A DNA stretch of 64,000 bases, from contig QJNS01000137.1 of assembly GCA_004154925.1 (NCBI GenBank), positions 1-64,000 on the forward strand, written 5' to 3'. Under the pieces are notes generated by a model. The model saw nothing but the letters and a program-made list of their open reading frames with translations, made no database searches and was not told the DNA's origin. Both the position numbers and the translations under genes were made by a program. Positions 35,089 to 45,065 of this stretch are shown piece after piece (positions within the stretch are counted from its first letter, which is position 1; each line of letters opens with the position of its first letter). The stretch is from Monosporascus cannonballus (taxonomy: Eukaryota; Ascomycota; Sordariomycetes; Xylariales).

Positions 35089-36775
35089 TTACGATTTCTC
35101 CGAGCTAGAAGACTCCATCGTAAATTCAACGTCTCCGATGTCTATGGCGCCTTCCACCCTATTCGAAATAACGACGCTCACCGGCTCCGTTGGCTCTAGG
35201 ATGTGAACCGGCAACCCGGTGTCCTTCTTCTCGGGCACCTTGATCGCGCCACCATGGGGCGCGTCGACGTCGAACCGCATGACGATAAGGGCCACGAACG
35301 CGAGTATTTCGTTCCGCGCGAAGTGACGCCCTGGGCATAGCGTCTTGCCCCCGCCGAACGCGCGGAAGGCCGCTGGGTGCCTCTGGCCCTTGGAGGTGCC
35401 ACCGAGGAAGCGCCGGGGGCTGAAGGCCATGGCGTCGTCCCCCCAGACCGCCTCGTCCGCGTGGATGACGCCGCCGGCGATCTGGACGATGGCGCCCTTC
35501 CTCAGAAGGTACCTGTCCGCGAGCACCGTGTCCTCCCTCACCTTGCGGTTGGAGAAGTTGTCCGACCCGAGCCGCAGGCACTCGTTGTACACCGCTGTCA
35601 GCGTCGGGCATTGGTCCCCGAGGGCCGGGATCCTGAGCTTGTTGCGCCTTCTCCCCCCGCGCCCGTGATCCCGTTCCTCGCCCGGTTCCGTCGCCGCCGC
35701 GGCCTCGCCGCGCACGGCCTCGAGCAGCGCCTTGTCGGCGTACAGACGTAGCAGGATCCAGAAGGTCGCTATCGTTGTGTTCACGATGGCGGCGAACAGG
35801 AACGATAGCTCGGACCGGGCGGCCATGCGCAGAGTCCAGCCGTACTTGATCGCGAGCTCCACGCGCTTCTGGATTATCTTCGACCCGGTCTTGTGCCTCC
35901 CGGCCTCGAGGTAGTCCGCGAGCGCCGCGGCGAGCCGCTCTCTCCCCGTGTATGCCTTGCGCGCCGTCAGGAAAGGGTAGACGTCAATCAGCAGGGCGGC
36001 GAGGCCGTGGTCGAAGTCCCAGAAGGCCTCTTCTAGCTCCGGATCCAACGCGATCGGGTTCTCCGGCCCGTACAGGTAGTTGGCCGTCGCGGCCGTGACG
36101 ACGTGTCGGATCCACAAAAGTAGGTCGGTCGGTGCGTTCGTTCCCCGTGGCCCAAGAGATGCCGCGTATGCTGCGACTTCGGCCCTCAGCTTGCGAACGG
36201 CGTCGAGCGTCAGCTCGTTCAAGTAAGCACCGGGCCCTAGAGAGGCATACACCATGCCCTGGATCTCCGACAAGTAGCCCTGCTCGTCGTCAGGGCCGGG
36301 GTCCAGGTTGCTACGTACGATCGCCAGCGTGGCGTCGTCCAGGCCGAGAACCGGCCGCGTCACTTCCGGGATGATGGGCGTGAACGACAGCGTCTTTGAC
36401 GCTCTCTGGACCGCCGCGGCGAGGGCTGGGCTCGTGACGATGTATATGCGCTGATTAAGGATGCGCATCGTGAAGATCGGCATCGATCGATGACGCAGCC
36501 TGCAATACATTAGCCGGGTGTGGATCGCGTTAAGGAATATGTCCGGGAAATGCTAACCCTAAATTCTTCACGTATCTTCCCCCCTGGATAGCCATGCCAA
36601 GTAAATGACCGATGAAGGGGATCGGAATCGTAGGTGCTACCACTGGGGGTTCTCGAGGGTCGTCCCGCTTGAGCGAGAACCGTAGTGCGACGACATATGT
36701 TGTACATATCCCAACTAGCCATGCTATAACAGCTCTAGATGGCCAGCCCTCTGGGTCTGAGAGTCGAATGGCCAT
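35089..36775 (-). CDS. Cytochrome P450 monooxygenase (CYP7/CYP8-like fungal type)
   Basis: Two exons, 36775-36558 and 36499-35089, joined in phase 2; 542 aa. The first exon gives a membrane anchor (residues about 15-35) and the hinge PPVVAPTIPIPFIGHLLGM. The junction forms KNLGLRHRSMPIFTMRILNQ. Landmarks are the K-helix ECLR, SPRRFLGG, and the heme loop FGGGKTLCPGRHFA with the axial Cys. The I-helix region (FLFAAIVNTTIATFWIL) lacks the usual AGxET acid-threonine pair, as in CYP7/CYP8-like enzymes. Fungal members are often labelled oxysterol 7-alpha-hydroxylase or prostacyclin synthase-like by similarity; the true substrate is unknown. GC-rich relative to flanks. Confidence 0.9.
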
Positions 36776-37967
36776 TGTTAGGGGGGCTGGCCCGCTACGC
36801 CGAATAGAGTGGCCGAGGGCAAATCGTTAATTGAGTAGAGGGATATGATAAACGTCTTATTCAGGCTCATTGATCTTCACAGCGTCTCGACCCTCATCTC
36901 GCGTATATACCCCTTCTGCTCGTCAATGTGTCTTCAAATATCACACAGTAACCCTCGATTAAGGAGAAGGGGGCAATTCGAGCACCAGTTAGATACAGTC
37001 CAGAGTCCGGGAATAGCAGAGGTAGCTCCCACTGGGACATCTCATCGCTTCGCCAATCGAGTCCCAGGCGAATAGGACCAGGCTTGACAGGACAAGGATC
37101 GGCATTTCCCCCGCACCATCCCCAACCTGGTCGCCTCGGGACTCACATCTGGTTCAATAAATTAGCCCACAAACCTAGTCCATAAGGTCCCTATATACGA
37201 AGCCAAGAAGCGCCAAGGATGCACTGGGTGCATCGGCGGTATAATAAAATAATACATACACCTTAACCCTCGTGGCGAGATTCCTGTTGAATTATTAAGT
37301 CACTGGTCGTAAAGGAAGTCCCCTTGTTTTGTGTCTACATGTAGACGGCTGTAATACGTGGTTCAATATGAGAATTTACAGGGGTTGGCGTTGGTGACCG
37401 AGTACAAATATCAGCGAACATGGAGGTCACAGTTATGAAAAGGATCGTAGTTCTCCCCCTTTATTTGCTTTTAAATAATTGGCTCGACTACATATTGAGA
37501 AAAGCATAACTACGCAACTAGGAGCATGCTCGGTGACGGAATCAATGCCACATCTCGCTTTAAACCTTGTTATCTCTTTACCGCTTGGAAGCCTGGAGAT
37601 TCATGCTTCTAGTAACCGATGCTCGCTGGTTCTGTCAAAAATGCAACCCTAAAGCTATTCCCGACACCAAGTTGCCGTCACTGTTGGCCAAAGACGGTAA
37701 ACGTTCGCTATAGACTGTTTAATAGCTGTCTGATAAGGTCCCTCCTGAACAATCTAATTCGCGGCAAAGTTCTTTATAGATCTCGGTCTTCTGAGCTTAT
37801 GACCGTAACACCTGAACCTTGATTCCTTCATCTCTTCTCACTAGCCTGGCTTCTCTCAAACCCTGCGGCTTCGTCACCAGGGACAACTCGATATTCCCGT
37901 CCTCCAATATGTATACTAGGAATCGTCGTAGGCAACAGGGGCTTGTAAGGCGAAGACTGGATACTCC
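36776..37967. other. AT-rich intergenic region
   Basis: About 1.2 kb containing the promoter of the second P450. Short frames only; nothing recognised. AT content is higher than in the coding regions, especially 37220-37800. Confidence 0.45.
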
Positions 37968-38370
37968 TTAGCTTCTCCGAGGCCTGCTGCGATCCTCAGC
38001 CAGCGACTGTAACACGATGCACCACTTGTGCGCGATCGCAACGGGTGCCTCCTCGCAGTACCCGCTGAGGGCGACAGCCACGAGGCCGAATGCCGGGTCA
38101 GAGCAGCACTCGAACTTGACCATCCACGAGTGGTCAGCCGCGATCCCGGGCCTCTCTGGGCAACGAAGTCCCCCGGTGTACTTCAGGTCCGTCCCCTCCC
38201 GTTTCCGGAAGAAGCAGATGCGGAAGTTCTTCATCAGCGGCACGAAGTAGTCCGCGATTTTCTGGAACTTCTCCGACTCCTTCTCCAGCGCCGGGACAAG
38301 CCCCTATTCGGACCCCGTGATCCGCCGGGGAATGGCCAGCGACATGAATATCTGCAGTCTTACGAGAAGG
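37968..38370 (-). pseudogene. Relic of a SERAC1-like alpha/beta hydrolase domain
   Basis: Reading the minus strand from about 38370 gives LQIFMSLAIPRRITGSE, an in-frame TAG (38311-38309), then LVPALEKESEKFQKIADYF, FRICFFRKREGTDLKYTGG, GIAADHSWMVKFECCSDPAF and a tail to a stop at 37968. The order matches the end of the SERAC1/PGAP1-like hydrolase domain found at the N-terminus of many fungal NLR-like proteins: mid-domain helix, strand, then ADHxxMxKF with the catalytic His. The serine-elbow half is absent, the stop interrupts the frame, and there is no NACHT or repeat region after it. I therefore call a truncated, disabled copy. The family is assigned from memory of its pattern. Confidence 0.5.
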
Positions 38371-39040
38371 CTTGCCTTTGGTGATCCGTGGTAGGGAATG
38401 CCGAAGAATAGTATGCCGTAGGTACATGTAAATATGGTCTAGATATCGGGGTAGGAACATACCCCGTAGTCAGATGGTTGGTTCATAAATCGAAAGAATA
38501 CGCTAGCCCCAACAGAGGACTCCTGATGGGTTCGATTGGAGGTCTGGAGGATTCGGGCCTCCTTACTTGACTTCCACTGCCATTTTATTTATCGCGTCCA
38601 TTGGCCATGGTACGTAAGGACTTTTATATTCGATTCAATTTCCACAACATAAGTAGTACAAGGCGTTCTTGTTGAGACTCTGGTAAATGGAAACCAGGAA
38701 AGCAAGAAGGCAGGCAGAACTAAATAGAACCCGGAAGTGCGAAGGTAGCGAGATACTTTCACTGAAAAGCGACAGTAGCAACGATCCGGCAAACATTAAT
38801 TCCTCGCATCCATCGTAACCCATGCCATGCATCCTACCTACGTGTAATTGACCCCTGACACCACGGCCAGTTTCAGCCTACTTTCGCCAACGCCCCTAAC
38901 TCATGAACTCGTACCGTGCCGCCTATACATGCAGTGCTCCGTTCGCATCTATGTACTCGCTTGTCCTTCGTTTCATTCCGGTTTAGACAGATGAACTCAC
39001 TATCCCATCTTGCCGCCCGCCCGCACGCATCCGTATCTAC
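38371..39040. other. Intergenic region 3' of the HECT ligase
   Basis: No gene recognised. Probably holds the HECT ligase 3' UTR, plus sequence beyond the hydrolase relic where its missing N-terminal half might be expected; I could not find that half. Confidence 0.45.
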
Positions 39041-42000
39041 CTAGCTGAGATCGAAGCCGGCCCCTGACTTGATGGCATACAGCAGCTTGCTCTTCAGGGT
39101 CTCGGGGTCTTTGTACCGGGGCAGTTTCAGCAGGTTCACGCAAGTGCTCGTGCTTGGTAGCCTGTCCTGTTCGGTGCCACCGTCGCGAATGCTAAAGTGC
39201 GGACTCAGCTGGGAGAAACCGAGCAGTGGCGCCCGCGGTGTTGACGTTACATATTTGAGCACCTCCCTGCGCTCCTCGTCTCGCAGGCTGTGCATAACCT
39301 GCCAAAACATCTGCACCGTCGGGTGCTCCATGCCGTCATCGCCGATTGCGTATAGCCCCGAGTAGATGGTGTTGCGCCTCAGGTCCTCGACATCGATCTC
39401 GGAACTGTCGCCGCCCACCAGGCGCTGCAGTTCTGACTGGTTAAACATAGACAGCCACGATGGATTGATGATGGATCCGAGGCCACGCAAAAAGGCTTTC
39501 GTTTGCCGGTAGGGCTGGACGACAAGCCGGTGGCTCGCAACATAAGATATGTACAGGGGGCGATCCTTGTTCGTTACTGGGATATTCTCGCCGTCCTTGC
39601 GCAGCGGACGGGTCACCGTCCGGACACCGCCATCGTGGGTTCTGAATTGGTCCGTGATGGTGAAATCGAGAGATAGGTCGGCAACATCTCCGGGATAGTT
39701 CTTCAGATTGATCAAGCCTTGGTAGAGTTCGGGGTCTAAATCTCGTAAGTCATTCAGATTTGCACGGTAGTCGGCTGGTGCGCTTTGCCCTGAAGATGAC
39801 CACTTGAGGAGGAAGAAGGGGGCGAATGCGATGTCGATTAGAATCCCTTCATACATGCACTTGCCCACTATGCGGCCTAGAAATTCGTACCGTTTCGCAA
39901 GGTTTTGCATGCCATTATGAAACTCAGCAGAGCCCTCTTCGAAGCCATGGAACCGCAGCATATCCGCCCTCTCATCAAATGAAGTCGGATTGGGATACAG
40001 TAGGTTTTGCTTATTAGTGACGAAGAAGCCGTGGCCGTCTGGGCTAGGATCGAATGCTTCAGCGGCAATGCTTGTTAAAAACTCTTTGGTGACGCCCCCT
40101 CCATCGATACCGGCTTCGGGCTGGTTGAATTGATCAACGAAGGTTATTTGGATGGGCTCTTTTATACCCTCACCGAGAGAGTAGAATTGATCGAAAGCAT
40201 CGTCGAAAACTTGTCCGCGCTTCACACTAGCCGTGTGCCGCCCAAGAAGCTCCCTCCCTCTTGGGGAAGGACCCAGACCACCTTCTCCCTGCAACACCCA
40301 TAATCGCCATCTGTCGGGGTCAATATTACCAGCCCGCCGCTTGAATTTATCGAGATTAACAAACTCTCGAAAGATCTGCACCCTCGTATCAAATGGAATG
40401 ATAAAAGGCATATTCCGCAGTATTTCAAGCTTTGGTACGAGCTTTGCCAAGAGTTTCTCCCGGCTGCCTCTGCCTCTCTGCTGTTCAATGCGTGCGGCCC
40501 GGGATAGCCTTGATATGGCGGCATTATGGAAAGTATTTCGAGTCTCCACTTCCGAGTCACCCGATTCGTCATTGTCTTGATCCATGTCATTCTTCCTTTG
40601 CTCTTCGAGCACGACAGCCGAGACGAAACTTTTCATGTCGAATTTCTTCGGCATGAGCCAGAAGTCTTTTGGCAAGAACTCTCTACGAGAGTCTCTTTCG
40701 TACAGCGAACGCAGCGTAGTGGTGACTGTATTTCTTAGGCCGAGGACATCCATTCCGATGATGCCCGCGAAGGATGAAGGGATCAGTTTTGTGGCTGTAC
40801 CTCGGCTACTGGTAGTTTTCGGGCCGACACCCACGAGACTGTCTAGTTGAACTGGTTGCGATGTTGGAGGTAGGATGTCGGCAAGGTCATGGTAGAGTGT
40901 GAATGACAGGTTTTTGAGAAATTCGATAAGCTGCTTCAACTCGGGTAGAGAAAGGTTGCTTGAGCGTATTCGCAGCGTTGCAGGACTTTGTTGTGATACT
41001 AGTTGAGTTTCTCCTTGCAAAAAGTCGTCATCATCAGTGACTCTCAAAAGAAAATTGTACAACTCGAGAAAGAGTAAGACCGTGCGCCACTCCCGGTCGC
41101 GCACAGCATCTTCTTGAAGAAGAGCAGCGGTAGCCGTTGAGTCTCTTCGTATGCTGAAAAACACGTCTGCCTTCGAAACGGCTTTCCAGAAATATTTGAC
41201 ACAGGGCAACGCAGTTTGCCCAGATGAATCGATGGTTGCAATGTCACCCTGGAAGAACCGCATCTTTATGTCATCACCGTAACCGGGGAAGCATCGTAGC
41301 AGTATCAGCGTAAACCCTGCAAGGAGGCTGGCATCTTTGGTAAGACGAGTCGAAGAAGACGCAGTGCTGAATCTGGTCAGTAAACTGAATACTGAAGTAG
41401 TTGCAGTAGGAATACCCACGATGTGAATCTGGTCAGAAGTGTCGATATTCCGTCCTCATTCACGAGAAACTCTAGTTGACTAGTCACATAGTGTGGCAGT
41501 GGACCCAATTCCCTAATACTCTTTTCTGCACTGATATCTGACGCGTCCTCATCGTCATCATCGTCATGGTTCTCCCGATAGGCGGTAGATCGTATCCGTA
41601 TATCCGTGGCAACAACAGACAGCTGGAGATAAAGCGCCTCGAGATAGAGTGAGCCTTGTGGTTTTGAGACCGAGCGGTTCAACGCGATGAAGTGTGCTAG
41701 AAGCCAAAGCAAGCCATCCTTTGAGATCTTATCGACGTGTTGTCCTGTTGAGGACGTCTCGACAATGCCCTGGGACAGAGCTTCAAGATCTAAACACTGT
41801 GCGATCTGTGCGGGGCTTCGTTGCAAGAGAATCAACCGCGATGATGTCAAGAACGAGTATGCCAATGCTTGATAAGCGCGTAGGCCCGTAGCTTCTAAGA
41901 TGAGTTAGCATGCCCTGCAGTCATTCAGCTTCCTTTGGACACTGTATGTTGTAAGACGGCGGTGACAGACCACCGCAGCCACACACCTCGGGAGCACCTT

Positions 42001-42804
42001 CGATCACGAGGAACCAATGCCACAGGGATTAACATACCTTTCCGAGAACCGGGTCGTAGTGGAACAGAAACGGCGGTGGCAAGAACTTGCTGTTGACTCA
42101 ATGGGATTTCGGCATGTCCACTTTCCTCGAAATACCTAGCGAGCAGCGTATAATATCGGTCGAGGATAGGGAGGACGGAGCTCGATCTGCTCTTAACAAT
42201 GTCGACGAGAAGACTCAGAATGGGTTGAGACGAGCCTGCAGGTCGTCTATCGGAACATAAATTAGCGATTAGATCTAAAACAGGTGTCAGTAGGCCGGGG
42301 GGGTTTTGCGCTATACCTTTCTAATGCCCTGACGAGCAGTTGTGCTAACCTATCCCATGCGGACGAGGCCGCCTGTTGGGATGCGGTTGAGACGGAACCG
42401 GCACTGGTTAAGTCTTGTACCAATAGATCTAGTCGATGCTGATCATCGTGTCTGGAAGGGTCAAAAAGAGCCAACAGGAGCGGGAAGGCTAGATCTACCC
42501 GATTTGACGGGCTGTGTGGTACCGGTTGGCTGAAGAGAGCATCGAAATCTTCCCGACATCTCTGCTTAACGAGTTGACGATCTCTGTGGCCCCTCCATAG
42601 CCGCTGAAGCCGCGTGGTAGCGTTTAGTTCTTGGCGTTCTCTATGCCTCTTCTCACGCTCGGCTTGTGCTTGGGCGACGGACTTGGAAGCGCCTGAGCTA
42701 GAAGGGGACCAACTGGTAGCGGCCCATGGGTTTGTGCGTTGTCCGCTCAAGTTGACGTTTCGAGGCTTCTTGGAGGATCCGGAGAATGTCGAGAAAGCCG
42801 ACAT
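39041..42804 (-). CDS. hul5: HECT-type E3 ubiquitin ligase, Hul5/UBE3C type
   Basis: Four exons: 42804-42317, 42246-42038, 41894-41420 and 41366-39041; 1,165 aa. The start MSAFSTFSGSSKKPRNVNL, with an IQ-like motif near residues 60-80 (TRLQRLWRGHRDRQLVKQ), is the Hul5/UBE3C N-terminus. The HECT domain fills the C-terminal 380 residues, with AEAFDPSPDGHGFF, EFLGRIVGKCMYEGILID, and the catalytic-Cys loop LPSTSTCVNLLKLP near the end. Hul5 extends ubiquitin chains on proteasome-bound substrates and acts on misfolded cytosolic proteins after heat stress. The third intron (41419-41367, 53 nt) is unusual: it is bounded by 13-bp direct repeats, and an alternative acceptor 6 nt earlier would also keep frame. 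Confidence 0.93.
41368..41436 (-). repeat. 13-bp direct repeats at the ends of Hul5 intron 3
   Basis: CTGACCAGATTCA (minus strand) occurs at 41436-41424, at the end of exon 3, and again at 41380-41368, at the end of the intron. The copies are 56 bp apart. Deleting one 56-bp unit would join the flanking exons in frame without any intron, as described in the findings. Confidence 0.9.
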
Positions 42805-44448
42805 GGCGGAGGGAGTGATCGGTATCCGGCCGCAAGTGAAACTTGGGTTCAAAAATCGTCCGGCTGTCTCAGAAGAGTCAAGGGCTCAAAACGACCACAG
42901 GATGGTATAGATTGTGGGATTGGGAGTGTGCTCGGGCGAAGCTTTGTCACGTCGGCGTTCCGTGAATCAGCATCGGCATGATGCCGACCTGGAGATAAGA
43001 TAGCTGCTTGTACCTCTAATCGGGGCAGTAATATGCACCAATGCACAGTAGGTTGTTTGTTCGTCTGTGTATTTTGCGACGAATCTCAAAAATTAGAATC
43101 GGTGGCAAAAAGGGGAAGGAGGCAAGAATACTCTAGGGATGAGTATGTGGAAGGAGTCGACGAGGCAAAGGACTCGGAAGGTATATTTCTGGAAACTTTA
43201 ATCGGGATTTGTCGACGACCTGCTGGAAGAAGTAGCTTAGGAACCTACTTTCTTGCGCAGACGAAGGTATTGCATGTGCGCATTTGCGTGAAGCACAACC
43301 TATATGGTACCTACCTATGTATCTACCTACATGTATGTACCTTCAAGCTGCAGACTACCACAAAGCAGGATCTGTCAGCACCTACTTTGAAGTTCCGTTG
43401 CCTTTAAGCACCACTGTATTATCAGGCAGCTAAGTGGAACGACCACCAGGCCAACGGCGGTATTTCTACCCCGCCATCGGCACCAAAACTGATACACGAA
43501 CCTATGGCGTCAGTCCCGGTACCATGTGGTGGGTACCAGGAGATTTCTACCAGGAGAGCCCAAACCAGCACAGTGTATATTTCTCCGTGTTAACTCTAAC
43601 TCATACGAGACACCGTCTGGGAGAGTGGCTCATCCTAAGTAGTGTGATGCATGATCCCTGAGTTTGCACCAGGTAAATACTGTCCTATGCGTAGATAGGG
43701 ATTACATAAGACGGATTTGAAGCTTTAAGCGTCCTGTCAAGTAACTAACTCCCTAGGTATGTAACCACCTATATCTCCGACTGCGAGGAGGCTACCCAAT
43801 GAGCGGTATCTGCACTTTTGGTAAAGAGATCTTTGAAAAATGGACTTAAAGTGGCCAATCATGCAACTTGGACCCTAGCTTCTGTGGGGGTATATTGTTA
43901 TTTTTACCTTAGGGTCGTTGTCGCTACCGATTACTGTGCAGCCTTCTCGCAGGTCGGAGACATGGCAGCTGAATAGGTGTGGAAAATTTACTTAACGGTA
44001 CAAATAAAGTGAATGTGAATGTAAGACACAGTTTTCCTTCTCGAGGTAGGTACCTAGGGTAATTTGCCCGCCGCCTTCCCAAGGTTGAAAGAACCCGTGA
44101 ACTGCAACAGGCGGCATGCAAGCCTGTCGTGTAAGTCAGGCGTTGGCTGGCTTTTAAAGCTTACCTAATTCAAACTTTTGGAGGTTAAAGCTTATCGCAA
44201 TCACAAGTAGATAAGGTACATCTTGTCTAGCAGCAATTTAGTTATGTTACAAAGTATCATTTGTGGATCACCACCTCTCAGAGTTGATTTTTTGTGTGCA
44301 TTTAACATCCGCAACAGGAGTGGGAGAAACAGCAGCTGTCGATGAAATTTTCTGAAAAAGTGGTCACAGGATCCCCCGTCCTCTTCTTCCCTTTCCCTTC
44401 TTTTCTTTAACGACTTGACAACCCTTGTATCGCCAGCTCGTCACCCCC

Positions 44449-44544
44449 AAAAAATCAAAAAAGAGAACCAGATATAAGTACGATCGTACTTTATTCTGTT
44501 CTCGCCCAAATTTCCTTTTCCAGAAAACCCGCCCAAAAAAAAAA
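44449..44544 (+). promoter_or_regulatory. pab1: A-rich tracts upstream of the poly(A)-binding protein gene
   Basis: Two adenosine tracts lie about 520-620 bp before the ATG. One (44449-44469) is mostly A with a TC break. The other has ten consecutive A (44535-44544) and more A-rich sequence after it. In animals PABP represses its own mRNA by binding an A-rich 5' UTR element. Here this is inference, since the mRNA start is unknown. Confidence 0.3.
44476..44491. promoter_or_regulatory. Perfect 16-bp palindrome upstream of pab1
   Basis: AAGTACGATCGTACTT is a perfect inverted repeat (half-site AAGTACGA), placed between two A-rich tracts and overlapping an ATATAAGTA TATA-like motif. It could be a dimeric transcription-factor site. 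The factor is unknown. Confidence 0.3.
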
Positions 44545-45065
44545 TCCAGAAAACCATAAAAATCCTCATTCTCACCTACGACCTAACTTGCCTCCCCTCA
44601 AGGACCTTTTATCTTCCCGCCACAACCCCATCACGATAAATTGAGGAAACCGAGTAGACTAGGACGCGAGATTGCCGACTCCTCGATTGTCTTCTTCTGC
44701 TCTCCACCCCACTAGGTTCGCCCGCTCAGTTATCCACTCGGGACTGCAAGATTTAGTTCTCTCGACCTTTCAACCTCCATTACATTAAACCTTTGATATC
44801 TAAGGCTTGCCTTTGTTCTATCATATTTCGCCCCCTCTTGAGAATCCCCCGATCTCAAGACCGCAAGACAAGCAGAAGATTAATTACCTGGTACGAATAT
44901 TCCCCCGAAATCGCTGCTTAATTACTGGCTCCCTCAACTGCTTCTCCGCCCAACGACGCGAAGAACTGCGCACAGACGCCCCCCGCTTGTGCCTCCCCGA
45001 CGATTGCTTGCTGACCTGCATTTAACACATCAGTCACTTTTTCTCCAGCCCCCAAAACCGGCAAA

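Larger units (their letters stand above)
42805..45065. other. Divergent promoter region between Hul5 and poly(A)-binding protein genes
   Basis: About 2.3 kb without a supported gene. The left part includes the Hul5 promoter. Several TACCTA-like short repeats lie around 43300-43345. The right part (44400-45065) is C/T-rich with A tracts, as expected for the leader of a highly expressed gene. Frames at 43033-43407 and 43434-43661 show no domain. Confidence 0.5.

Noticed and set aside
28620..36775. Secondary-metabolite gene cluster around the two P450s and esterase
   Set aside because: No polyketide synthase, peptide synthetase, terpene cyclase, transporter or pathway regulator lies nearby, and an F-box gene separates them.
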